A stretch of DNA of 64,000 nt from Myxococcus xanthus (lineage in GTDB: Bacteria > Myxococcota > Myxococcia > Myxococcales > Myxococcaceae), in NCBI RefSeq assembly GCF_013116825.1, contig NZ_JABFNS010000019.1, forward strand, positions 1-64,000, read 5' to 3'. The notes under the pieces are model-generated. The model had not been told where the DNA came from. It ran no database searches and was given only the letters and a program-made list of their open reading frames with translations. Below, in pieces: positions 8,190-16,715 of the stretch (its first letter is position 1; each line of letters starts with the position of its first letter). A program made the translations under genes and the position numbers.

Positions 8190-8726
8190 ATGACGATGAA
8201 GCAGGTGGACGCAGGCGTGGAGGTGGCCCCAGCACCGATACTGGATGTGGCTGGCCTCCCCAACGACCTGATGGCGGCGGTGAAGTTCGGCCTGCCCACC
8301 GACGAAGACATGACGGCGGTGGCGGACCTGCGCGCCGGCTCTGAGCCCTGGAAGAGCCGGGGTGAGACGCAGGAGGACAGCCTCAAGGCCCTGACGCAGC
8401 TCAAGCCCTTCATCCATGTGGCGAAGCTGCAAAGCCAGCTTGTCGGCTATGTCACGGTGGAGCGGGACGGCCCGGTTCCGGGCGCGGCGTACCTGCGCAA
8501 CATCGTGGTGAAGCCCGAGCTGCGCCGCAAGGGCCTGGGCAACATCCTGCTGGAGCAGGCGCTGAAGGCGGCCCGGGACATGTACCGGAAGACCATCGCC
8601 TTGCGGGTGGATCCATCCAACTCGCCCGCGGTGAGCTTCTACCGGAAGGAAGGCTTCACCACGGTGGCCACGGTGGTCTCCAAGAAGTCCGGGAAGCTTC
8701 GCCTCCTGATGTCCCGCGAGCTCTAG
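8190..8726 (+). CDS. GNAT-family N-acetyltransferase
   Basis: A 178-residue GNAT protein. The acetyl-CoA pyrophosphate-binding motif A is YLRNIVVKPELRRKGLGNILLEQAL (R/Q-x-x-G-x-G/A type) at about residues 103-127, followed by the C-terminal DPSNSPAVSFYRKEGF box typical of the fold. The N-terminal 60 residues have no clear match. Substrate cannot be told from sequence. The ATG at 8190 is preceded by GGAGG with 9-nt spacing. It lies upstream of the tandem PilT genes with a 252-bp gap, so co-transcription is uncertain. Confidence 0.85.
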   Translation: MTMKQVDAGVEVAPAPILDVAGLPNDLMAAVKFGLPTDEDMTAVADLRAGSEPWKSRGETQEDSLKALTQLKPFIHVAKLQSQLVGYVTVERDGPVPGAAYLRNIVVKPELRRKGLGNILLEQALKAARDMYRKTIALRVDPSNSPAVSFYRKEGFTTVATVVSKKSGKLRLLMSREL

Positions 8727-8978
8727 TCCCCACGGGACGTAATGCCGCCAGGCGGGGGGCCCTCCTCCCGCCTGCTGCTCCGAGCGGGCCCCCTGGTGGG
8801 TCCCGGAGCGCCCTCCCCCGCCTTCCAGGTGACAGTCTCCGTCAGGCACGGACGATTTCCGTCTGTCCGGAAGCAGGCGGGCAATCCAGGGACAAGGGGT
8901 GGCCGGATTCCGCGCGATGTCGTCTATCCTGCGGCTCCCCCGCGCCCGCGCGCCGTCGCGGCTGAGCCGACATCCCGC

Positions 8979-10691
8979 ATGAAATCGCTCGCAGAACTGT
9001 TGCGGCACCTCTCGCGTCCGGGTGTCACCGAGTTGACCCTGGCCACCGGCCGTCCACCGATGATCCGCGGCGCCAATGGCTATGAGCCGGTGGACCCCAC
9101 CGCCGCCACGGCCGAGGACATCACGCGCGCCCTGCAGGCCATGGTGGGCGTGGCCCGGGCCTCCACCGTCACGGAGACGCCGGTCCAGTGGTCCGTCAAC
9201 GCCACCGGCCTGGGCTCGCTGTCCATCGCAGCCATGCGGCGAGGAGACCTCATCCACCTGCGCCTCAGCCGGGCCGCCGACGCGGGGGCCGTCGCCCAGG
9301 CCGCCACCGCGCGTCCCGCCGCCCCAGCGCCCGCGCCCGCCGCCCCAGCGCCCGTACAGGCCGCGGCACCGTCCTATCGGACGCCCGAGCCCGTCCCTGC
9401 TCCGGCATACCGCACGCCCGAGCCCGCTGCGTCGCAGCCCTACCGCACGCCCGAGCCCACCGTCGCCCAGGCAGCCCGTGTGCCCGCGCCCGCGGCGGCC
9501 CGTCCAGTGGCCGCGCCGGCCCGGACCTTCACTGGCGCGGGGCGCGAGCTGGCCGTGTTGCTGGAGGAAGGCCGCCGGGGCCTGGCCAGCGACGTGCACA
9601 TCATCGCGGAGCGCCCGCCCCTCTTCCGCTTCGCGGGCGAGCTGATGGCGCAGGGCCCGGTGCTGGACGCGACGACGGTGGAGAAGCTGCTGCTGCCGGT
9701 GGTGCCGGAGCGGCTGCGGCCCGTGCTGGAGCGCGAGGGCAGCTGTGACTTCTCCCTGGAGACGCCGGAGATGGGGCGCTTCCGGGTCAACGTCAGCCGC
9801 CAGCGCACCGGCCTCAAGGGCACCTTCCGGCTGATTGCGCGGGAGGTGCCCACGCTGGAGTCGCTGGGCCTGCCCGCGGACATCGCCAAGGCCACGCACC
9901 ACCACCAGGGACTCATCGTCATCACCGGCCCGTCCGGCCACGGGAAGACGAGCACGCTGGCGGCGCTCGTGGACCTCATCAACCGCGAGACATCCCACCA
10001 CGTGCTCACCGTGGAGGACCCGGTGGAGTTCGTCCACCCGCGCAAGCGCGCGCTCATCAGCCAGCGCGAGGTGGGCTCGCACACCAAGACGTTCGCCAGC
10101 GCGCTCAAGGGCAGCCTGCGTGAAGACCCGGACGTCATCGTGGTGGGCGAGCTGCGCGACACGGAGACGGTGCGCATGGCGCTGTCCGCCGCCGAGACGG
10201 GCCACCTGCTCATCAGCACCATGAACACGCCGAGCGCGGCGAAGACCATCGACCGGCTCATCGACCTCTTCCCACCCGGAGACCAGCAGCAGGTGCGCCT
10301 GTCGCTGTCCAGCGGCCTGCGGCTCATCGTCAGCCAGCGGCTGATGCCAAGCGCGGACGGCAAGGGGCTGGTGGCCGCGGCGGAGGTGCTGCCGGGCTCG
10401 GTGTCGCTGGGCAACCTCATCCGCGACAACAAGACGTTCCAGATTCCCTCGCTCCAGCAGCGCGGCAAGAGCCTGGGCATCATCCGCTTCGAGGACTCGC
10501 TGGCGGACCTCGTGCGCGCCGGGAAGGTGAAGCTGGAGGTCGCCAAGGGCTTCGCGGACAACCCGGACGAGCTGGAGGCGGTGGTGACGGGCAAGCGGTC
10601 CGGCGCCACCGTGGCCGCGCCGGAGACGCAGCAAGATAGCGCGAGGCTGCTCAGCAAGATGGGCTCGCTGATGGGAAGGAAGGGCTCCTGA
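8979..10691 (+). CDS. PilT-like ATPase paralogue 1, with Pro/Ala linker and altered His box
   Basis: A 570-residue hexameric-motor type ATPase of the PilT retraction family, longer than usual PilT (about 350). Residues 1-105 resemble a divergent PilT N-domain; about 110-185 is a Pro/Ala-rich linker containing YRTPEP three times; the rest is PilT core with LASDVHI, a Walker A of GPSGHGKTST (starting near residue 317), TVEDPVEF, REDPDVIVVGELRD and AETGHLLISTMNT. The second His-box His is replaced by Asn416 (TMNT for the usual TLHT). The ATG at 8979 lacks a strong Shine-Dalgarno but gives a PilT-like N-terminus. It is followed after 1 nt by a second PilT paralogue, surely one operon. Likely function: regulation or powering of type IV pilus dynamics. 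Confidence 0.85.
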   Translation: MKSLAELLRHLSRPGVTELTLATGRPPMIRGANGYEPVDPTAATAEDITRALQAMVGVARASTVTETPVQWSVNATGLGSLSIAAMRRGDLIHLRLSRAADAGAVAQAATARPAAPAPAPAAPAPVQAAAPSYRTPEPVPAPAYRTPEPAASQPYRTPEPTVAQAARVPAPAAARPVAAPARTFTGAGRELAVLLEEGRRGLASDVHIIAERPPLFRFAGELMAQGPVLDATTVEKLLLPVVPERLRPVLEREGSCDFSLETPEMGRFRVNVSRQRTGLKGTFRLIAREVPTLESLGLPADIAKATHHHQGLIVITGPSGHGKTSTLAALVDLINRETSHHVLTVEDPVEFVHPRKRALISQREVGSHTKTFASALKGSLREDPDVIVVGELRDTETVRMALSAAETGHLLISTMNTPSAAKTIDRLIDLFPPGDQQQVRLSLSSGLRLIVSQRLMPSADGKGLVAAAEVLPGSVSLGNLIRDNKTFQIPSLQQRGKSLGIIRFEDSLADLVRAGKVKLEVAKGFADNPDELEAVVTGKRSGATVAAPETQQDSARLLSKMGSLMGRKGS

Positions 10692-10692
10692 G

Positions 10693-11802
10693 ATGACGAC
10701 GCCCCGTCTGGCCGTCCTGTTCGATGCGCTGCTGGAGCAGAAGGGCAGCGACCTGCACCTGGGCATCGGCTACCCGCCCATGGGCCGCATCCGCGGCGAG
10801 CTGGTGCCGCTGCGCGAGCAGCCCCTCAGCGCGCCGGAGATGCAGGCGCTGCTCTTCGAAATCTGCTCGCCGGAGCAGCAGCGGCAGATTGTCGAGGACC
10901 TGGACCTGGACTTCGCCTACAGCTACGGGACGAAGGCCCGCTTCCGCGCCAACTACTTCAACAAGATGACGGGCCTGGCGGCCGTCTTCCGCACCATCCC
11001 CAGCAAGGTGCTGTCGCTGGAGGACCTGAAGACGCCGGAGGTGGTGCGCAAGCTGTCGGAGCGCCGCAGCGGGCTGGTGCTCGTCACCGGCCCCACGGGC
11101 AGCGGCAAGTCCACCACGCTGGCCGCGATGATCAACTCCATCAACAAGACGCGGCCCGCGCACGTGCTCACCATCGAAGACCCGGTGGAGTTCGTGCACG
11201 AGTCCATGCGGGCGCAGGTGACGCACCGGGAGGTGGGCCCGCACGCGTCCAGCTTCGCCACCGCCATCCGCTCAGCGGGCCGCGAGGACCCCAACGTCAT
11301 CCTCATTGGCGAGCTCCGCACCAACGAGACGATGAAGCTGGCGCTCCAGCTGGCGAGCTTCGGCGTGCTGGTGTTCGCCACGGTGCACACCAACAGCGCG
11401 CCGGCCACCATCGACCGCATCATCAACGCCTTCCCCGCCGACGAGCAGCAGCAGGTGCGCGGCATGCTGGCGGAGAGCCTGGCGGGCATCGTCGCCCAGC
11501 AGCTCATCAAGACGGCGGACGGCAAGGGCCGCGTGGCCGCGCTCGAAATCCTGGTGGGCGGGCCCGCCATCGCCTCCATGATTCGCGAGGGCAAGGTGTT
11601 CCAGATTGCCTCGAAGATGCAGGCGGGCCAGGGCCAGGGCATGCAGACGCTGGACATGCACCTGGAGCGGCTGGTGAAGGACGACGTGATTACGCCCGAG
11701 GCCGCGCTGGAGAAGGCCCAGGACAAGGAGAACCTGGCCAAGGTCATCTCCCGCCTCAAGCCGGACTGGCAGGTGCCGGAGTCCCTGAAGTCGCTGGGCT
11801 GA
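10693..11802 (+). CDS. PilT-like ATPase paralogue 2, with altered ASFG segment
   Basis: A 369-residue PilT-family twitching ATPase. It has KGSDLHLGIG, a canonical Walker A GPTGSGKSTT (from Gly133), TIEDPVEFVHE, the REDPNVILIGELR Walker B, and TVHTNSAPATIDRI with His232 kept. Two conserved spots differ from canonical PilT: RDLET is RTNET and AETGH is ASFGV, so the first His-box His is missing. It starts 1 nt after the stop of paralogue 1 and complements it: each retains the His that the other lost. The cytoplasmic motor would act at the base of type IV pili, though no pil structural genes lie in this window. Confidence 0.9.
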   Translation: MTTPRLAVLFDALLEQKGSDLHLGIGYPPMGRIRGELVPLREQPLSAPEMQALLFEICSPEQQRQIVEDLDLDFAYSYGTKARFRANYFNKMTGLAAVFRTIPSKVLSLEDLKTPEVVRKLSERRSGLVLVTGPTGSGKSTTLAAMINSINKTRPAHVLTIEDPVEFVHESMRAQVTHREVGPHASSFATAIRSAGREDPNVILIGELRTNETMKLALQLASFGVLVFATVHTNSAPATIDRIINAFPADEQQQVRGMLAESLAGIVAQQLIKTADGKGRVAALEILVGGPAIASMIREGKVFQIASKMQAGQGQGMQTLDMHLERLVKDDVITPEAALEKAQDKENLAKVISRLKPDWQVPESLKSLG

Positions 11803-11900
11803 AGCAGCGGGCGGCGACCCGAGGGAGCGGCTGGCGGGCCGCGCGCTCCTCCCCGGGCTGCTTCCGGGCGTCAGATTCGGGTGGTAGACCCAGGCCCGTG

Positions 11901-12464
11901 ATGGATGAGGCGCGGGGAGGACCCGACAAGAAGAAGGAGCGCGGTCCGAAGCGGCCCCGGAAGGTGTCCCCCACCTACCTGGAGAACGCGGCGCTGCACT
12001 ACCTGAAGCGTTACGCGGCGACGAAGAGCCAGTTGCAGCGCGTGCTGCTGCGCCGGGTGGACCGCTCCATCAAGTTCCACGGTGGTGAGCGCGGCGAGGC
12101 GCTGGCCTGGGTGGAGGCGCTGGTCGCGAAGCTGGTGCGCAACGGCCTGCTCAACGACGAAGCCTATGCCCAGATGAAGGCGCACTCACTGCGCGCCTCG
12201 GGCCGCAGCACGCGGGTGATTGCCCAGAAGCTGCGCCTCAAGGGCGTCCCCGCGGAAGTCGTGGCGAAGAAGGTCGCCGACGCCACCCACGAGGTGTCCG
12301 AGGAAGATGCCGCGCGAATCTGGGCGAGGAAGAAGCGGCTGGGTCCCTTCCGCACACAGCCCGGCACCCGGGAGGAGAATCGGAAGCGGGACCTGGCCGC
12401 GCTGGCCCGGGCGGGATTCTCCTTCGGCATCGCGAAGAAGGTCATCGACTCCAGCCCGGCCTGA
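11901..12464 (+). CDS. recX: RecX-family regulatory protein
   Basis: A 187-residue basic helical protein matching RecX, which binds and restrains RecA filaments. Recognisable three-helix repeats are YLENAALHYLKRYAATKSQLQRVLLRR, VAKLVRNGLLNDEAYAQMKAHSLRASGRSTRVIAQKLRLKGV, and the final DLAALARAGFSFGIAKKVID. GTG at 11898 immediately precedes the ATG at 11901; either could initiate. recA is not nearby. It follows the PilT pair by about 100 bp, so it may be co-transcribed by read-through. The N-terminal 24 residues are Lys/Arg-rich. Confidence 0.85.
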   Translation: MDEARGGPDKKKERGPKRPRKVSPTYLENAALHYLKRYAATKSQLQRVLLRRVDRSIKFHGGERGEALAWVEALVAKLVRNGLLNDEAYAQMKAHSLRASGRSTRVIAQKLRLKGVPAEVVAKKVADATHEVSEEDAARIWARKKRLGPFRTQPGTREENRKRDLAALARAGFSFGIAKKVIDSSPA

Positions 12465-12496
12465 GCCGGTCCGGTGAAACAGCGACGGCCCGTCCG

Positions 12497-13954
12497 CTAC
12501 CGGGCGCGATAGGTCTTCATGCGGGCATCGCTCGCCTCACGGCGCCGCAGGGCATCCATCCCCGTCGGGAGCTGCACCGGGGCGTCCGCCCACTCCGACA
12601 GGCGCCCGAGCAGGAAGCTCCGCTGCGGCTCCGGCAGCGCGCTCAGCGTGCCGAAGAAGCCGATGCTGCCATCGGCGATGACGCGGTACGCGTCGTTGCC
12701 CGTCGTGGTGCTGAAGGCGCTGGCGACCCAGGGGCTCAGGTTTCCATAGACGAGCAGCACCCGCTTGGCCTCGAAGCGGGTCCACGCCTCCAGCAGGCCC
12801 ACCGTCCACGGCTCGTACTGCTTGCGCACACCCGTGGGCGGGAAGCGCGTGGGGAGGTGCTCATCGGCGTAGCGCAGCAACGGCCGCAGGTGAATCTCCG
12901 GGTACCCTGGGCCGCCCAGCTGCGTGGCGCCCTGGTAGTAGAGCGGCGCCGACTCCTCCAACGCCTGGTCGGAGAAGGTGAACTCCAGCGTGGAGACGTA
13001 GCTGAAGAAGGCGAAGAGCTCCTCCGCGCTCGCCTCCGGCGAGGGCAGCCCTTCACACGTCCCCGCCATGCCGTAGTACTGCCAGAAGATGAAGGGCACC
13101 TCGATGACGGCGAACTCGAAGGCGCGGTCCTTCCCCAGCGTGTTGAAGGTGAAGCCCTGGGCGTCGTAGCCATCCATGAAGGGCAGCAGCTCGTCGCGGC
13201 GGGTCAGCGCGGCGTACTGGAGGGACGCGAGTTGCTGGCGGCAGGCCGCGTCGCCCACCTGGGTGAGGATGAAGCGCCCGTGGCGCGCGTCATGGAGGCC
13301 CCGGTTGTGCTGCGCCGAATAGGTCACCGTGGCGTGGACGTCGTTCGGGAAATAGAAGCGGTGGGCCAGGGCGGCGGTGCCTCCCTTGAAGACGCCCGTG
13401 GACAGCCAGCGCCCGCCGTACAGCGGCTTGAAGGCTTCGACGAGCCGGTGGGCGTCCGCGGCCGCCTGCCACATCGTCAGCTTCCGCCAGTCCATGTCGG
13501 CCGGCTTGGACGCGCCGTAGAAGCGGTGCTCCACGGTGAGCTGGTTGCCCTGGAGCAGGTCCGTGGGCTCGGCGGGGATGGGCTCCTCGAAGATGGCGGT
13601 GCCTTCCGTGTCCAGCACCATGGGCGCCGTCTCCGAGCGGTGCATCAGCGTCACCCGCTGCTGGAAGCGCGTGCCCCAGGGACGCAGGTGGTCCACGGGC
13701 TGCTCGTAGTCCATCGTGAAGAAGCGGAAGCCGTTGACCTCGACGTCGGTCAGCACCGTGAGGCCGTCGATGGACTCCAGCCGGGTGCGGAGGTCCACGC
13801 TGGACAGGTCCACGGAGACGGACGGAGGCGGCGCGGTCCCCTGCTCCAACGACTCCAAGCCCTCCGTCGTCGAGCCGCCACAGCCGAGCACCCATGCGCC
13901 GAGCAGGCCGCCCACCGCGAACGCCGCCCAGTTCCGCTTCAGCCCGCTTCGCAT
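12497..13954 (-). CDS. S37-family (PS-10) lipoprotein lacking the catalytic triad; probable pseudopeptidase
   Basis: A 485-residue lipoprotein (lipobox VLGC, Cys25) resembling the PS-10/S37 tripeptidyl aminopeptidases of actinobacteria along its length: the MDYEQPVDH and FQQRVTLMHR segments, GNQLTVEHRFYG, KLTMWQAAADAHR, and the nucleophile elbow region near 185-195. That elbow reads STGVFKGGTAA where active members have Ser in a GxSKGG setting, so Phe189 replaces the nucleophile. The acid region reads YGNLSPW (403-409) rather than the usual YGENDPW, and the His region reads ADGSIGFFG (Ile431) rather than a GxHG-like box. All three triad positions appear lost while the fold is kept and the frame is open. 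A binding or decoy role outside the cytoplasm is inferred. Confidence 0.8.
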   Translation of the reverse strand: MRSGLKRNWAAFAVGGLLGAWVLGCGGSTTEGLESLEQGTAPPPSVSVDLSSVDLRTRLESIDGLTVLTDVEVNGFRFFTMDYEQPVDHLRPWGTRFQQRVTLMHRSETAPMVLDTEGTAIFEEPIPAEPTDLLQGNQLTVEHRFYGASKPADMDWRKLTMWQAAADAHRLVEAFKPLYGGRWLSTGVFKGGTAALAHRFYFPNDVHATVTYSAQHNRGLHDARHGRFILTQVGDAACRQQLASLQYAALTRRDELLPFMDGYDAQGFTFNTLGKDRAFEFAVIEVPFIFWQYYGMAGTCEGLPSPEASAEELFAFFSYVSTLEFTFSDQALEESAPLYYQGATQLGGPGYPEIHLRPLLRYADEHLPTRFPPTGVRKQYEPWTVGLLEAWTRFEAKRVLLVYGNLSPWVASAFSTTTGNDAYRVIADGSIGFFGTLSALPEPQRSFLLGRLSEWADAPVQLPTGMDALRRREASDARMKTYRAR

Positions 13955-14106
13955 GGTGTCGTCCCTCTGGTGTCCGTTGAAGCCCGCAAAGATAGCAGGC
14001 CTGGGCCCACGCCACGCATGAAGCGCTCGGGCGCGACATGCCTACATACTGGTCCCGCACAACGAGCGGTCAGACAGACTATTTCCAGGAACGGCATGCA
14101 GCGCCG

Positions 14107-14973
14107 TCATTCAGGGTCCAGGCTGCCCTGTTCGAGCAGGCCCTCGCGCATCAGCGTGAAGGCCGCCTGCCCACACCGGCCCTGCATCTCCGCCGTGGCA
14201 CGCACCACCCGAACGACATAGCGCACACCGTCCAGGGTCAGCGGGGCAGGCTGTCCTACCTCGGCCGTCACGGTGGTACCCGGGCCCAGCGAACGATTCG
14301 CGTGCGTCACGCGGAGTTGGACATCCAACGCCTGCGTCCCATCCGCCAGCGTGCAGCCCGCGTCCTCCCAGCGGAAGCTCAACTCCGGAACGAGCCCTGG
14401 AGGAAGCAGCACGTCTCCCGCGATGGTGGTGGGCGCACTCGGCACCGTGAGCAGCAGCAACCGGCCCTCCGCGTCCCGCAGGGTGTCCCCCGACAGCAGC
14501 ACGGGAAGCGCACCGTCCTCCTTCGTCGGACAGGACGCGGGCTCGCGATGGCTGGTCCACTGAACGACCCGCCCCGTCAGGTCCGCCAGCATGTCCGGCA
14601 CCTGGAGGCTGTAGCTCACGCCGCCGCGCACCGGCCCCGCCTCGTACTCCAGCACGGAGGCCCACCGGTCCTGGTGCCGGTACGCGCCACGCAACTGCCG
14701 GGCGACGGTGAAGCGGCGCTCCAGCCGCGTGTCCGTGCGCTGCCGCACGGCGTCCTCGGGCTCTTCCTTGAATGCCACGTCCACCTGCGCCGCGCGCCAC
14801 AATTGGACACACGGGCTCTCGCGTTGAAGCGGTGAGAAGGCACGCCCGGCGTCGGGGGCCGGCTCGGAGCACTTCATCTGGCAGCCCATCAGGCCGGCGA
14901 GGAGGAGCCCAGCGGCTCCACGCGTCCATCTCGCCAGGGTGAGACAACGTCCCGGACGAGGTCGCGGGCTCAT
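14107..14973 (-). CDS. Lipoprotein of unknown family, third gene of the protease cassette
   Basis: A 288-residue protein with a signal peptide and lipobox (LAGLMGC), then a Cys-containing, mostly beta-like domain with no recognised family. Its ATG at 14973 overlaps the stop of the zinc protease gene (ATGA, 14970-14973), so its translation is coupled to the protease. That placement suggests a surface partner, inhibitor or substrate adaptor for the protease, but nothing in the sequence proves it. The earlier in-frame GTG at 14979 is possible but lies further inside the protease gene. Confidence 0.75.
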   Translation of the reverse strand: MSPRPRPGRCLTLARWTRGAAGLLLAGLMGCQMKCSEPAPDAGRAFSPLQRESPCVQLWRAAQVDVAFKEEPEDAVRQRTDTRLERRFTVARQLRGAYRHQDRWASVLEYEAGPVRGGVSYSLQVPDMLADLTGRVVQWTSHREPASCPTKEDGALPVLLSGDTLRDAEGRLLLLTVPSAPTTIAGDVLLPPGLVPELSFRWEDAGCTLADGTQALDVQLRVTHANRSLGPGTTVTAEVGQPAPLTLDGVRYVVRVVRATAEMQGRCGQAAFTLMREGLLEQGSLDPE

Positions 14974-16715
14974 GGGCACTCAGCGTACAGCGTCGTGCCG
15001 TCGGTCGACACGAAGAAGTCCTGCCCTTCCACCTGCCCCCGCGCCCGTAGCCGCTCCCGCGTGCGCTCCACCTTCAGGCGACGCGCCGCGACGGGTGGCT
15101 CCGCGTGGGGCACGCGCGGCTGGAACCGCACCGGCCCTCCCTTGTCGTCTGGAGCGTACTTCGCCAGCAGCGCGCGGTGGGTGCCGTCGTTCGCGTCGCC
15201 GTCGTCCAGGAAGTCCAGCTCCACGGCGACCCACTCATTCACATCGCAGTCGCACGAGCCGCACCCAGGGAAGCCGCATCCCAGGAAGCCGTTCCGGCAG
15301 GAGACACACTTGCTCTTGGGGGACGCGCTACACGCCGCGCACGCATTGCCTCCGAACGAGTACGTGTGCGAGCCCGGCGAGCCCACGCCGAGCATCTGGT
15401 AGCGGTAGTTCATCACGCTGGCGTGCACCACGCTGGTCTGCCCCGGCACGTCGTTGCCGTTGTGGTCCAGCGCCAGGTTGTGGCCCAGCTCGTGGATGAA
15501 GGTGCCACGCTGCTCCTGGATGCTCGGGCTGCTCCAGCATCCCAGGCTGATGATGAGGTCATTGCCCAGCACCTCCGCCTTGCCGGATGAACACGACGTG
15601 CTGCTGCCCTGCCGGTAGGCCCACACCGCGTAGTGGAAGTAGGGCCGCCGCTCCGGGTACCCGGTGGAGAACCCGCCCTGCTTCAGCGAATAGAAGTCCA
15701 CGCCGCCGCTGCACGCGCCGAAGCACACCACTTCATGCCAGGGCAGCGCGCTGTCGACGAAGGCATGCAGCCGCACGCCCGCGTCCCGCGCGAACACCGC
15801 CGCCGCGTCCGCCACCAGCCCGGCATAGGGCTTCCGCGTGAGATAGGGATTGGTGGGGTGCTCCATCCAATCCACCTCCACGTAGAGGTCCTTCACCGTG
15901 GGGCTGCCCCACTCGGAGAAGGAGAAGCCGTCATTGCCGAACAGCTCCAGCGTGTCCGGTATCCCATCCCCGTCCGAGTCCTTCGAGTCCGGGTTCATCC
16001 CCACCAGCGGCTCCAGGGCATTGGAGATGCCGTCTTCGTCCTCGTCGTTGTCGCTGAAGATGGTGGACCACAGCGCGTCGTCATGGACGAAGCTGGCCGT
16101 GCCCGTGCTCCCGGGAAAGCGGCCTACCACCACGCGCTGGGCGCCCGCGTTCTGTGTGCTCGCCGCGACGACCCGCGGATAGGAGCGAGGCCCACTGTCA
16201 TCGTCGTGTTGCAGGTACTCCGCGTTGGAGCGCAGCAGGAAGACCAGGTGGTCCCCCGCGCCCGGCGTCGTCGACGTGGCCCGGAAGGTGTCCTTCACGT
16301 TCCAGGCGAAGCTGAGTGGCACGCCGCCGAAGGGCTGGTTGCTCAGGAGGAGCGCTCCGTTGCGATACAGGCTGGCCGTCCCGCCGCGTCCTTCCGCATA
16401 GGCGCGCACCCAGACGCGGTAGAGCCCGGAGTCCGGCGCGGTGAACGTCACGCAGGAACGCGCCGCGCCCGCGCAGTCGTCGCCCATGGCCACCTGGCTC
16501 CAGCCTCCCCGGTCCCGGAGCACGTGAAGGACGGTGTCCGGCGCGGTGCCCGTCAAGTCCCGCGTCTCGAAGGTGTACGTCTGCCCCGCGTCCAGCCACG
16601 TGCTCAACCAGATGAAGGTGCCCCAGTCACGCGAGGCCACGTAGTGCGGCCCGGCCAGCACCAACGCGGGCGCCAGCAACACCAGCGCGATGAGGCTCCT
16701 GGGAAGCGTCTTCAT
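14970..16715 (-). CDS. Secreted zinc metalloprotease with PPC-like and Ca-binding segments
   Basis: A 581-residue exported protease. Signal peptide MKTLPRSLIALVLLAPALVLA; residues about 25-115 resemble a bacterial pre-peptidase (PPC) beta domain; 222-255 hold thrombospondin-type-3-like acidic Ca motifs (DNDEDEDGI, DSDGDGIPD). The zincin site is HELGHNLALDH (His408, Glu409, His412, His418) with a downstream SVMNYRY Met-turn (Met435), so it is metzincin-like. A Cys-rich knot (CAACSASPKSKC through CGSCDCD) follows. The ATG at 16715 is chosen over an upstream in-frame start because it yields the signal peptide and overlaps the preceding stop. Middle gene of a three-gene set joined by two ATGA overlaps. 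Confidence 0.88.
   Translation of the reverse strand: MKTLPRSLIALVLLAPALVLAGPHYVASRDWGTFIWLSTWLDAGQTYTFETRDLTGTAPDTVLHVLRDRGGWSQVAMGDDCAGAARSCVTFTAPDSGLYRVWVRAYAEGRGGTASLYRNGALLLSNQPFGGVPLSFAWNVKDTFRATSTTPGAGDHLVFLLRSNAEYLQHDDDSGPRSYPRVVAASTQNAGAQRVVVGRFPGSTGTASFVHDDALWSTIFSDNDEDEDGISNALEPLVGMNPDSKDSDGDGIPDTLELFGNDGFSFSEWGSPTVKDLYVEVDWMEHPTNPYLTRKPYAGLVADAAAVFARDAGVRLHAFVDSALPWHEVVCFGACSGGVDFYSLKQGGFSTGYPERRPYFHYAVWAYRQGSSTSCSSGKAEVLGNDLIISLGCWSSPSIQEQRGTFIHELGHNLALDHNGNDVPGQTSVVHASVMNYRYQMLGVGSPGSHTYSFGGNACAACSASPKSKCVSCRNGFLGCGFPGCGSCDCDVNEWVAVELDFLDDGDANDGTHRALLAKYAPDDKGGPVRFQPRVPHAEPPVAARRLKVERTRERLRARGQVEGQDFFVSTDGTTLYAECP

Noticed and set aside
8106-10766. 886-codon minus-strand ORF opposite GNAT and PilT-1
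   Set aside because: Same artefact; the plus-strand genes have complete family motifs.
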